A stretch of 64,000 nt of DNA. Source: Siniperca chuatsi (lineage: Eukaryota > Chordata > Actinopteri > Centrarchiformes > Sinipercidae). The notes under the pieces were generated by a model. The model had not been told where the DNA came from. It ran no database searches and worked only from the letters and a program-made list of their open reading frames with translations. The stretch lies in assembly GCF_020085105.1 (NCBI RefSeq), contig NC_058052.1, forward strand, positions 13,806,733-13,870,732, written 5' to 3'. Positions 11,901-56,109 of this stretch are shown here, piece by piece. Position numbers and translations under genes: made by a program. Numbering within the stretch: the stretch's first letter is position 1; each line of letters starts with the position of its first letter.

Positions 11901-14900
11901 TTTGTTAAGTTGATATGGGTGCTGCTGTAGCGTGTCGTATTATCATTTGTCATTTTGTAATTGTAATTGTTAGTGCTGTTGATTTGTATTGTCAACATGC
12001 ATATTTCATATGGAACAATAGCTGATGTGATACAGCAGCTAATGGGGATCCAAACAAAAAAATGCATCTGACATGTGTATGCTCATTAGACAAAAAATTC
12101 TACAGCCCCGATTTGTTATTCATTAGACACTTGGTTGTCTTATAGGCCCCATTTACACCTGATATTACCATGTGATCTGTACCTGAATATATTATCTGGA
12201 TAATGACACGCGGTCCACGGGCCTTTGCATTTACACCCGGTATTCTTGTAATGCTAATTCTGCCAGCACTGTGATTGAATCTCAACATGCAAATTAGCTA
12301 AGCCACTTCCAAATGTGGTCTGGCCGATCCGATTGCATTCAACTCCCAATACGTTCTGCGTGCATTTACACCTTGCATTAACATGCGCGTTTCCTTATCC
12401 ATATAGGATATCCAGATACAGATCGCATTTCAATGCCAGGTGTAAATAGGGTCTTAGGCGGCAACTGGAAAGGAGCGATGACTGTGCAGAATAGATCCTT
12501 CTGGAGTTGACTGGTGAGACTAAATGAAGGCAAACTTCTTCTACCCTCTGGGCTGTAATTTCTCCAAACTGAGCATTTTCTCAATTGCATTTACACCTGG
12601 CTGACTCGCCTGAAGTTAGGCCTGCATTTCCAAATGTATTCCAGCTGCAAGTGTCCTGTATAAGTTTATACCTTCCACAAATGAGTTTTGTTTTTTTTAC
12701 CCATTAAGATAAGATATCCAGGAACAGATCACATTGTGACACCAAGTTAAATGAAGGAAGCTGTTGAAAGCCGACTGTTTCAGTCTTAATATGAAAATGC
12801 TTAACTGAGATTCCAACACAGGTCTGTGGTCAAACTCTGATGCCTGCTTACCTGGCATTGATGGTGCAGGTTTTCTATGACCGGAGGTGTTCAGCGTTCC
12901 CTCGTAGGCCACTGTGACATCATACACAGCGTCCAGGTGGCCCTGCATGGCCTCGATGGCTATGTGAGAGGCCTTCATTCTGGGTGTAAGTGTGTGCCTC
13001 AGAACAGCCAGTCCTATGGAAAGGACATAAGAAAAGTAATACATTCTTTATTTAATCAGATTAAATAAAGGTTATATTAACAGTGTCAATATAAAGCATG
13101 CCATATCAGCCTACACAATAAGTACAATAAGTACTGGTAGCCAATTATAACACTGGGGCGTCCTGGTGGCAGATGCTGGCCATGTAATCGCAACTTCCCC
13201 TCCACGGCCCACTATCAAAATAATGGCTAACCCCCCCCAAAAGTATTTTAAAAATAAATAATGATAAAAATACATGATTTAAAAACACAGTAATACTATG
13301 TGAATGCTTGTGTTTGGGTCAGTTACTGCACAGTTTGTTGTTCCCCTGTCGATATGGCACCATCCTCTGCTCACTAATACCTCACTAATAGCAGATAATG
13401 TCATGTGCACATGTCGGCTCTCCAGAGCGATTTATTTGGATTAATGGGGGAAGGTGATATTCAGAGCTGTGGTCCAGAGATAGGCTTAATCTCTGCAGAA
13501 TGGATGCAGTTTGTGAGCCGACCTTGACACCACACTGCACAATAGCATCATTATATTCATGTTGATGCAACAAATTTATGTAGCTGTAAAATCTTAAAGC
13601 TACATTGAAATGTGTATTTCAGTTAAATATAATCACCATTTAAAATCAGTTCATTTCACTTCCTCATGCTACAAAAATACTCATAAAATATCTCATTCAA
13701 ACTGATTATTTTTAGTACTGTGAGTTAGAAATAAATTCTCTCTTATCGACCAGTAGCAAGTCCATTTAGTCCTCAAAACGCTGAGCTAACATCAGCAGGA
13801 ATATTTAATAAGCAGTTTTGGTGGAAGCTGACCAATTCCTGGCACCACACCAGTAATCCAATGACAACAGAAATGAATATAGCAGTTTTTATGTTTATAA
13901 AGCTCTACTAATGAATACTTCAATAAAAGGGGTATAGTAAAAATTGTCCAAAAGACTGATATAATTGCTGTTCCAAAAATGTATATTTTACCTTCATGCA
14001 CATTCAAAATCTTTTGGGGTTTTTGGGGCTGTATTACCAGGAAATGCAATGATTTTCACTTTGCTATACAGTTCTGAACGTTATAATACATGATTCTAAT
14101 GTTGCACAATTTGAACTGAAAACTTAACTTTGAAATCAAGAATTTTGTAAATCCATATGGATGTGATGCAACAGTAGCTTGCAAGGGTGGCCACAGGTCA
14201 CACAACAAAATGTAGTCAGCTGTTTTACAGACTGAGTGGGCTGTGCTGAATTAGTATGCATCAGTATAGCAGTAAATGGCTGCTGTCATGCCAGTACCTT
14301 CTTTCGTAGCAAAAGCCTGACTGTCAGCGATAACATTCTTGAGCTCTGGATTATACCGAGTTCCTTCTGGGAAGATGACAAGGTACATCTGTGAGGAGAA
14401 AAACACATGAAATGAAAGCGTCTTTAGTGTTGGTTCTTATTGCCAAAATGGAATTTCTAACATTCACAGGATTTGTTGAACAACAAAAATGGAAAACAAA
14501 AACTGTGTTGAACTTGTAATATTTAGAAGAAAACTTGATACACAGTTTTCATCACCTCATTCTTTTAAAATCAGTTTGGATTGCAAAGTGAAGTGAAAAC
14601 TGAGAGTTTTTTTGGTGCTGAAAACTCAGCCTACTGCTCAGGTCTTAAATTTGTATCCCTTCCCTTTCACCCATTTCACAGTAACGCCACTGTCTTTTAT
14701 CTAAGGTCAACAATTACCAGGAAGTTGTACCCTTATGTAAATTTGCTTTAGCACGTACTGAATGAATGTATATTAGAATCACTCACTTCACACTTTTTCA
14801 TCTAAAGAATTTCCTCACTTTTGCAAATTTCAGCAGCAGTTCATAAAATGCTTCATAACTTATTTGTTAATTACTGGAATCAACAGGCAAGTGAGTTTTA

Positions 14901-16878
14901 CTTTGACAATTTGTTTTAGAGTTGATACATTTCAGGCAAATGGGAACAAAGATGAAAACGTACATATTTTAATGAGTGCACTGATTTCAAGTATAATTCT
15001 GGTTATTTCCAACCTCGGTCTTATTTCACAAATTTTTGTCATTATGTTTACTTTAACGACTCACAACAGAGCTTTCATAGTGTACCTTCACATCACTTCA
15101 GGACCACTTCTGTCGAACTTACACACACACACACTAATCCCCCGCAGCTAAATCCCCCCAAAAAGTGATTAAAGTAAGCCCTTTCAACACAATAACACAC
15201 ACTGCAATTGAACCTTCCTGCATCCAATGTCTGATTATCCATTTCATTGGTGCTGGCATCATTAGATGTTCTGTTAATACAAACTCTGAGAAACTATTCA
15301 CGTCAACATCCTAATTACAAGTACGATAAGAAGGAATTTTTGGAGGACAGAATTTTGAAAGATTATTGCAGAAAGCTCTGCATTGAATTTAAGTAATGAA
15401 AGTTTAAAAAACAAGCTTGTAATGATCAGAAAAACATTGGAAAATAAGGCCCAATATGAATATATGTTGTACAGTCACAGTTGGAGGGTGGGGGTGGAGC
15501 GGGGCATGACTGCAGTAGTCAAGAGACTAATTTATTAAGTGTACTCACTGGTGCTCCAGATTGAGTCTGAGTGAGGAGCTTCTTCTTCATCGCCTTTTCA
15601 TTAAACTTTGCACTTCGTTTCACGTAGGCTCCTCCATGCTAAAAGAGAAAGATAATCAGATGAGAACAGCAGTGGATAATGTGATGTTGATGTTTACATC
15701 AGTAAAATGACATTCAAATACTCACAGAGTTGCATTACCTGAGAGAAATACCATCCATATAGTGGGAGCCACTTGAGTCCATCTTTAAGGACGTATCTGA
15801 CATGACCGAGAGCACTCTGCCTGATGGCGAGCATGTCAGCGATGATCCAGTCAGCTACAAGGAGAGCCATTGGTAGAGATTAGATATTTACTTCATTCTG
15901 TGCTTCACACTAGACTGAGATTTTAAAGCAGCATCTGCAAATGTATTACCTGTACATTGGTGATTAGACAGGTAGATCACGTTCTCTTTGTTCTTTGGTA
16001 TATCTCCATATATAACAATCTACAGAGAAAGCAGGTTAAAGACATTGCAGACTCCAGCAAAATGGTAGATGTTATGGACTGTCATCAGTTTGCAAAATTA
16101 TTCTACACTGAGATAAAGATTTATTTTGTTTTGTTAAATATTTAAACTGCATCAGGGATTTGGTTCCAGTTCAGACTGTTTTTACCCAGTTTTACAAAAA
16201 CTATACCAGCATAGACTGCTGCTTTTCAACAAACCCAAGAGGATTTATTAAAAAGGTCCATTCCAATCTACTCATGTGGCCTCCAGCTGGTTGGACAGCA
16301 CAGGAAGTTTATTACACAAATCACATCATATCAGAGACGACGGTATACCAGCTACAACACTACCACTGTTGCTTTTCTGCACACCCTAACGAACACAAAT
16401 ACCAAGAGTACAAGGAGTGGAAACAACAGGGCAAAAGAATGCAGACTTTCTCGCCTTCATGCATCTGGTTCATCAAGATCTTGTTTATCAGCCTTGGTGT
16501 CTTGGTGACACAGCTGGTAAGAGGCAGCTGTCTCTTATGACTGTGTCATATCTTTCTACCTCCCCCCCATAAACTGGTGACCATATTATCGACCCCAGTT
16601 TTGTCTTTAACAATCATATTTTCTGTAATTTTATATGCCGTAAGTGAAGGATCACTCACCTCAACTCCTGTGTAGTTTTCAAAGAAGAACAGGACCATAC
16701 TCTGGTAGATGCAATACAACCGGTCGTCCAACTTGTGATACACTCTCGCTGGTAAGACAGTTGAAAGTAAGCGCCAAGCCCCCCATGACAGCAGATAAGC
16801 TGGGGCTGTCCCCAGCATGATCGTGGCTGGAAACCAGTACCGCAGCGAGTATGTGTGCACAACCAAGGAGAGCAGCAT
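5993..16878 (-). CDS. agpat5: 1-acylglycerol-3-phosphate acyltransferase epsilon (LPAAT-epsilon)
   Basis: Membrane acyltransferase that converts lysophosphatidic acid to phosphatidic acid in phospholipid synthesis (ER/mitochondria in mammals). Eight coding exons on the minus strand: 16660-16878, 15950-16019, 15739-15854, 15549-15638, 14298-14388, 12852-13013, 7412-7535 and 5993-6218. They total 1098 nt, or 365 residues; human is 364. Residues 1-73 begin MLLSLVVHTYSLRYWFP and include an N-terminal membrane segment. The catalytic NHx4D box is N92-H93 to D98 (NHQCTADW, its codons split across exons 2 and 3). The substrate-binding EGTR box is at 173-176 (FPEGTRYNP). Later conserved segments are LTPRMKASHIA and CKECPRVHIHFDR, then a C-terminal membrane hairpin ending WVYGTLLGWLWVNFFP. 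All junctions are GT-AG and in phase. The ATG aligns with the mammalian start. The gene is adjacent to mcph1/angpt2, as in human 8p23.1. Confidence 0.96.
6501..7317. mobile_element. Non-autonomous hAT-like DNA transposon (agpat5 intron)
   Basis: The ends are inverted repeats: CAGTGGTTCT at the left and AGAACCACTG at the right. The insertion is flanked by a perfect 8-bp direct repeat GTCTATAC at 6493-6500 and 7318-7325, the target duplication size typical of hAT elements. There is no transposase frame, so it is a non-autonomous derivative. A second MITE is nested inside. Confidence 0.85.
6549..6866. mobile_element. Nested teleost MITE
   Basis: Starts GGGCTGCACCTAATAATTATTTTC and contains repeated ATTAATC/GATTAAT motifs, a central CCAACAGCCCAAAACCCAAAGATATTC block, and a tail running to AGCTCTAATTGATT. 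This matches my memory of a very common fish MITE with GGGCTGCA/TGCAGCYC ends. It lies wholly within the larger hAT-like insertion. The family name is not certain. Confidence 0.6.
9090..10885 (+). mobile_element. Degenerate non-LTR retrotransposon (L2/Rex-like LINE)
   Basis: The plus strand encodes pieces of an apurinic-type endonuclease: SETWLHQDIPD around 9090 and, after frameshifts and stops, PREFSHAIVVAVYIHHSANP with the SGDFNHV active-site motif around 9220-9420. A linker region follows (REAKEKYRRNL, then VWSGMKSITGF) at 9550-9660. The reverse transcriptase is missing. The 3' end at about 10825-10885 has the fish LINE tail TTTCCCCTCGGGGATCAATAAAG followed by TCTGATTCT repeats. It is interrupted by a fold-back insertion. 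It lies in the agpat5 intron between 7536 and 12851. Confidence 0.75.
10049..10702. mobile_element. Fold-back repeat inserted in the LINE remnant
   Basis: Inverted repeat: AAGGTTTCAGTCGTAGTCATCTGGACAC near 10105-10130 returns as its reverse complement near 10655-10682, and TGAATCTCAGACCACCATTTCTG at about 10436 returns inverted at about 10601-10623. A further inner hairpin (GGTGGTCACCTCAC/GTGAGGTGACCACC) lies at about 10553-10586. The direct repeat CTTTTATA at 10049-10056 and 10695-10702 is a candidate 8-bp target duplication. Confidence 0.6.
12144..12453. mobile_element. Short TIR element (MITE)
   Basis: The left end GGCCCCATTTACACCTGATATTA is matched by the inverted right end, which reads GACCCTATTTACACCTGGCATT on the other strand. 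The motif CATTTACACC recurs inside (near 12230 and 12363). Related fragments continue at about 12585-12750 (GCATTTACACCTGG and ATAAGATATCCAGGAACAGATC), suggesting a second broken copy. No coding capacity. Confidence 0.6.
13145..13262 (+). mobile_element. Truncated tRNA-type fish SINE fragment
   Basis: Begins CACTGGGGCGTCCTGGTGGC, the usual head of a fish SINE (GGGCGCCCTGGTGGC in my memory). It continues with CATGTAATCGCAACTTCCCC and CCACTATCAAAATAATGGCTAA, then an A-rich tail. The internal promoter boxes are incomplete. Confidence 0.5.
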
Positions 16879-17540
16879 GATCGTACTTCTGGCTCCACTA
16901 AACTAACAAAAATCCCTGAAGTAACTTAGGCTGTTGGACTTAGTCCCACACTCTGTGAGCACTTTGATTAAGTTACAGCACCGCACCTGGCCTACTTTCA
17001 GCACACCTGGCCTGACAAGTCAGCATAGGAAAGTGAGAAAGCTGCAGCAAGAGGGAAATGAGGAGCTAGCTGGCTAAAGCTAAATTTAACCTTGTGTGCA
17101 AACCGCAGTTAGCCAAGTCGGCTTAAGCGATAAATTAACGTCCACCCATACTGCAATAAAAAAAACGAAATTAACTGCAGTTATCTGATTAGTATCCACA
17201 TCTCAGAACGGCAAACCAGAACACCACCTCAGCCCAAACTCGTACATTTAACGTTACTGTCTGTATAAGTTAAGAGACAGCGTTAGCCTACTATTTAACG
17301 TGTTTAGCCAAAAAGGAAGTTTTACCTAACGCTACATTTGATACAAACTGTCTTCTTTAATGTGGGTACGATAACAAAGTGTAACCCAGACGTCAGCTCA
17401 GTTGTTAAAAGGCAAACTATTTTCTATTTCCTTCCCTAGTTCTTCATCTTTCTCCGGCTAGCTGTTCATAAACTAGCTCTTTGCAGCAAATGTCACACAC
17501 GCCTCCCTACGTAATGACACACCGTAGCATCGACGAAGCT
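16879..17540 (-). promoter_or_regulatory. 5' UTR and promoter region of agpat5
   Basis: Sequence upstream of the agpat5 ATG. Around 17440-17600 it becomes locally CpG-containing (CTCCGGCTAGC, CCTCCCTACGTAATGACACACCG, TGACGTAG), consistent with a TATA-less promoter. A CRE-like TGACGTAG lies near 17551. The exact start site and any leader intron cannot be determined. Confidence 0.35.
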
Positions 17541-18611
17541 GATTGGTCAACTGACGTAGTAGAGGCAAACCAATGGGCGTGAGCGCAGCATGAGTTCAAT
17601 ATGCTCCAACATTAAAGGACCATAACACTTTTTTACTGCAAGTTTACCTCCATTTTTACACAAATTTCATAGTACACCTTTTTTTCTTTTAGCTTCCAAC
17701 CATTTTCAAAAGCATGTGATAGTGTTTATTTGATTTCTTACATTTATTTGTCATGGCCCATGTACAACATCAATCTCAAAGTCAATGTAGTTATTAGATT
17801 TGTTTTTTGACAAACTACTTTTTTCAAAGGTCAAGAATGAACTTTTACACACAAAAGAAGAGAGCTTTTAGTTTTTTAATGTTTTATTATTTATTGTGTT
17901 GTTTCCTACCTTCAAAGCAACCAATGGTGTCTATCAGCTTCATTATTTTAGCTCTTTATTTTAGGAGCTCAATTACAAAAGCAAATTCACAGACATTTAC
18001 AAATGGAGACACATTCAAAAATTTAAAATGCTATGTTGCTATGTATGCTTTAGAAAATGGTCAACAGTCAATGTAACATATCCTATACCTATAGCATGTG
18101 AGTCCTTGTGAGTCACCTAAAAAGATGCCAAAACACAAGTGTGGGTGATTAAACTCTCAAAAAGATTCGCATCACATTAATTCTAATTTTATAACATTTT
18201 ATGAAAAGGAATTCAATCTGACACATTTAGATATGATTTAGTAATGTTTGCACTAAAGGTGGGGAGGTTACAGATGGTGTAGCTCAGTATGCTATCAGTC
18301 ATATTGTGCTGACTTGGAGTAAAATATAAAAATCTCTAGTGAAATGTTGGACAGTCGGATGCAGAAAGGTTCAATTGCAGAGTGGTATTGTGTTGAAAGG
18401 GCTTGTCTTTAATCACTTTTGGATTTAACTGTGGGGGATTAGTGTGTTTTTGTGTGAAGTGGCCCCACAAGTTGGGTGCAAAGACAAGGAGGCCAGAAAA
18501 TATTATTATTATTATGCATTATACTTTATGAACCTATTATACTACACATCTTGCACATATTAAATACTTCAGAAATAGTATCAGCAGTGTATATGACAAA
18601 AACACAAATAC

Positions 18612-18663
18612 TCAAGATCAGAATCAGAAATACTTTATTGATCCCCGAAGGGGAAACTCTTTA
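18612..18663 (-). mobile_element. 3' tail of an L2-like LINE
   Basis: AGAATCAGAAATACTTTATTGATCCCCGAAGGGGAAACTCTT is the reverse complement of the same tail seen at 10825-10885, so it is a 5'-truncated copy in the opposite orientation. Confidence 0.65.
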
Positions 18664-18715
18664 AGATTCTAGTGCAGCTGAGTATTAATAATGGATCTTA
18701 TTTGCTTTCATTATG

Positions 18716-18790
18716 TTTTTTTTGTAAAGTACTTTGTTACCTTGTTTTTGAAAGGTGCTACATAAATAAAGTTATTATTATTAATAGTAT
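18716..18790 (+). mobile_element. 3' end fragment of a fish LINE/SINE
   Basis: GTAAAGTACTTTGTTACC, then GAAAGGTGCTACATAAATAAAG and an ATT-microsatellite tail. This tail is shared by many fish retroposons. Only the end is present. Confidence 0.5.
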
Positions 18791-19185
18791 TTGAGTAAAT
18801 TTGTTACTTTCCTTCGCTGTTGCCTAAACATGACTGACAAGTGTGAGTACAAGCTGTGATACATCAGCTTGTTCATTTGTCGTCTGTCACCCTGTGTCAC
18901 TGCTGAGTGAACACTTTTGACAGATTGATGCATCACACCACTGTGTTTTGTCACAAATCAAGTCGTTATTCTCAAAAGGGTGCTACATTCATTATACCAT
19001 GATTGTGCAAAAAATGCAGACAGTTAAATTAATCTCATAACGATTAAATTTCAATAAAACCTACCTAACTGAAAATTACATCACACAAAAAAAGTGATAC
19101 AAGTTTTGGTTTAATTGTTGAAGTGACCTTAAACAACTCTTCATTTGACAGAAAACAATAAATCCAAAGATCCCATTTTTAAGAA

Positions 19186-19678
19186 GTATTTATTAACAAT
19201 GACATCACAAAACATTTCTATAAGGATACTGTATGTTAAGCTTCATTAGAGTGTAGAACTGGCTCAGCAAGTATTTTTAAAATCACATTGTTATAAATGA
19301 AAAACAAAACTGTCTCAATCTCATGTCTTGTTGTGAAAAACAGGTACGCAGTAGTGGTTACTACTTTATGAAAAATAATGCAAATAATAAAGGATCGACA
19401 TACACTATGTCAAAGCAGTTTAAGTAACTTAGACCATTGTTGAATGGTTGATAGTCCTGAGAAGTAACAGGTTTCCATGGTAACCAGGGACTTGAGTGCT
19501 TCGAACACAGAATATTTGAGAGGATTTATGTAAAGCCTCTGAACACATTTGCAAAGCAAGATGATAAACCTGCACAAGAGGAACACTGTAAGGTAGAAAC
19601 TGAGGTTATGTGACTGTCCAGCATAAAATTAATAAAACTTAACTTCACAGCCAAAAAAATAATGATTTTCTACAGCTT
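19186..19678 (-). terminator. mcph1 3' UTR with candidate polyadenylation signal
   Basis: TTTATT at about 19186-19191 (AATAAA on the minus strand) lies about 490 bp after the mcph1 stop codon and is the best-placed signal. Confidence 0.4.
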
Positions 19679-52984
<33,306 letters not shown>

Positions 52985-53929
52985 TACTGGCCTCTTCAGC
53001 TCCGAGATTCACCTACACGAAACCAATGAAGACATTTTTGAGATGGAAGATCAGCTTTTTACCATCCACATGAATTTTACTTGCTGTGATCCCTTTTTAA
53101 TAACGCAAGATATGAAATCACTTGAGGGTCCATCATGTCGGCTAAACCAATCAGTGACAAAAACCAAAAAACTGAAATCTGACAGTCAATCAGTGTCAAG
53201 ATCAGGGCTGCAACTATATTTTTGATTATTGAGTATTAGTTAGTCTTACAAGTGTAGAAATTAATAACAATACCCATAAGTTAGCACAGCCCAAAGTGAT
53301 GTCCTAACACTGCTGACATTGTCTGACCATCAGGCAAAAATAGTAATACAGTAATATTTTTCTAAGGTTATATCATGAGCATATGAGATGGAGAAAAACA
53401 AAGACGCAGGCTTCTGATGTAAGTTAAAGCTGTGCAGCTAACGTTACATGTGTCAAATACTGTACTGTGGTCTATTGTAAATCCAGTGACAGTAACGCGA
53501 AGAGTAGTGTCAACGTTAACTGTTTGCTAACTAACCCACCAAGCTAGCTACGTTAATTGTGAATCCAGGAATGTTATGAAACATATGGGTAACCTTATAG
53601 ATATATAAGGTTAGTTACTGTGTAACGTACAATATTTAAGGCACACATTTTTGGTCAAATACTAGTGACTTCAACTTACATCAATAAATGTATATTACCT
53701 AGCTAATAACGCTACTGTTGATGTTAGTTTACCGTTAGTTTACGCTACGTTTTGCTGCTAAATTAGCGAGCTAACTACCTAACTTGGTGATTCTTAGCAT
53801 TATGCTGGTGTGGCTAACTTGGGTTAATACTTCCTTAATATGCTGACATACGCACTACACGCGTTTTTGACTATTAGCAGTACAAAGACATGAATGCTGA
53901 TATCAAGCAGTATGTTTTAGTAATTGCAG

Positions 53930-54130
53930 TACACTTACTTTATGCGGCAGCGATGTTTAAATAGCGCAGTTTCCAACAATACCTGACTACAGTGTACATA
54001 GTTCGCGCGTGCAGTTTGTGATGCAATGCATTCTGGGACAAAGGGGCCATCATTGGCTGATAGGTAACAAACGTCACTTGCAACCCAGAAGTGATGGCAA
54101 GGGAACGTGGTAGCGTCCCTGAGAAGGGCC
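53930..54130 (-). promoter_or_regulatory. Probable mcph1 promoter / transcription start region
   Basis: A local CpG-rich patch (GCGGCAGCG, TTCGCGCGTGCAG, AACGTGGTAGCG, CTCGACC) in an AT-rich setting, about 1 kb upstream of the mcph1 ATG. On the minus strand the sequence before the ATG contains a candidate acceptor near 53010-53025, so a leader exon could splice from this patch. This is inferred from base composition and position. Confidence 0.35.
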
Positions 54131-54134
54131 CTGG

Positions 54135-56109
54135 GAAGTGTACTTCAAACCTCGACCTTTCGTGTCAGTGAACGAATTAGCCTTTTAGAAGTATTATTGT
54201 AACTTTTTCTGTCTCTCTTGACTGACAACTACATTACTCTGTAAAAATGACTAAATGTACTGTTATGAAGCATCAGACACAGCCTGGTGTTCATTTGTAG
54301 TCCTTGTCATTACCTAATCTCAAAAACATTCCAAAAGTTTTTAGTACCTACTTCTTAAGATATCTCATTGTCCTTGCAGACACAGCTTCAGACAAGGCAA
54401 ACAATATTCAATATGCAACATGCATTTGGCAGCCTTTACAGGTTGGATAGCTACATAAATTTGCAAGACAAACTTTATCCAATCTTACAAAGCATTCATT
54501 AATTCTATTTTGTTATGTTGTGTTTTTTTGCCATGCAGCAAAGACAACAATTTGTATCTTATATTGTTTAATACAGGAAAGAGAACAAGGCATTTGAGGT
54601 AGTGGTTAAAAAATCTGGTTTCTCTAATAAAATATACAGCATATGGTGGTCGCACTACTTTGATTATTAAACCAGGCATGTATACATGACTACATTGGGG
54701 TACAGTCTCACACATACATGCCAAGGTCATAAGCAAACATTTGGATTAAGTAGATAGACAACTACATGTATACAGGTCAAAGTAGACATTTGAGAACTTA
54801 ATGCATCTCCATAACCACCCTTCCCTGTACCAAAATGGTAGACTAACACATTTTAATATACATTTTAACATCCATTAAAAGGCACGTGTAAACACATTTG
54901 ATGTTATTTCTATGTTTATTAAACCTGTCTAAAGCAAATTTATAATTTAACAATGTTATAAACTGTTATCTCTATAAGTCACATTAATCACAAAACAAAA
55001 TACACCTTGTGTTTTTCTTTCACAGCACAATTGCCATAAATACAAAAGAAGTCATATAAAAATGTAATAAACACAACAGCAGCACTACATTCATAAAATA
55101 AATTATTCAACATGTATGTCTAGTTTATCACAAAATGCATCTGCTTCTTTTCGGTACAACATACAGTTCCATGACAAATTAAGTGAAAAGCCAACATAAA
55201 AGGAAAGTCTCTTAGTAGTTTGTTGGTCCACCACAAGTCTTCGTTTATTCAGGTTTTTCCCTCAAAGGTGGGGTATGGAAGAAATCCAATACCATGAAAA
55301 ATACCATGATATAGAGTGAACAACAACACAGCAAGTAATGGAACTAACGTTCTTGGCAAACTAGAAAGTAAGCTGAATGTCCGTGGGCAAGTCATTTAAC
55401 GGTACCTGACACACAAATCATGGCTGGAATAGTGCTGTGTGGCTTGTTTATTTCCCATTTACAGAGCCAGGGCTGTGTACAAACACCAGAGTTTTTTTCA
55501 GTGCTCACACAGAACAGACAGCTAGCGGACGGTAAGGAGATATTTGAATTTTTTTTTACGTGCATTGGATTAAAGTCGCATACCTCGCCTTCAACTTGTC
55601 ACTCCTCTGTATGTTGATAGCATCACACTATGCAGCTTACATTGTGACTATGGTTCCAACAACATTTTGCTTGTTTATTTTTTTAACAAATTTAATTGGC
55701 AGTAGCTCTCACAGCCCAAAAGGGCACAAATTGGATCATTTCCTGTTGGCTTAAAATGGTAAATATGTTGATTTCTTGTGTACTTACTGCAAAAAAGCAG
55801 TATACTGTAATCAATAGTATATAGTGCATACTGTATACAATTAGTATGATGCATCTAATTGGGACACAGCAACAGATTAGTTTAAAACATTCTTTTGAAA
55901 CTGTTTTTTTTTTACATCAACACTCTTTATATAATTCGCAGCTACTTCAGAATAAGATAAACCAACATTGTACTGCGCACTTCACTTTAAACCACTGACA
56001 AAAATGTTGCACTGTTATTAGAACAAACAGCAGAATTTAGTCCTACAACTGTACAGTTTATTTGACTACATCCTACAACAGCGGTATCCTTTAGGTTGTG
56101 ACATCAAAG
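54135..56109. other. Spacer between mcph1 and npy4r
   Basis: AT-rich intergenic sequence; its right part should include the npy4r 3' UTR. Short open frames (for example 55420-55754) show no recognisable family. No repeat with clear ends seen. Confidence 0.4.

Larger units (their letters stand above)
17600..19180. other. Spacer between the agpat5 promoter and the mcph1 3' end
   Basis: AT-rich intergenic DNA with two LINE-tail fragments (annotated separately). Translations here (for example 17807-18076) are low-complexity and show no family similarity. Confidence 0.4.

Noticed and set aside
14864-15151. 95-residue open frame with hydrophobic middle
   Set aside because: Antisense intronic sequence between agpat5 exons. 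The hydrophobicity follows from T-rich DNA.
16160-16540. 126-residue plus-strand open frame in agpat5 intron 1
   Set aside because: No recognisable domain and no start context or splice support. It lies antisense in an intron; its composition looks repeat-derived.
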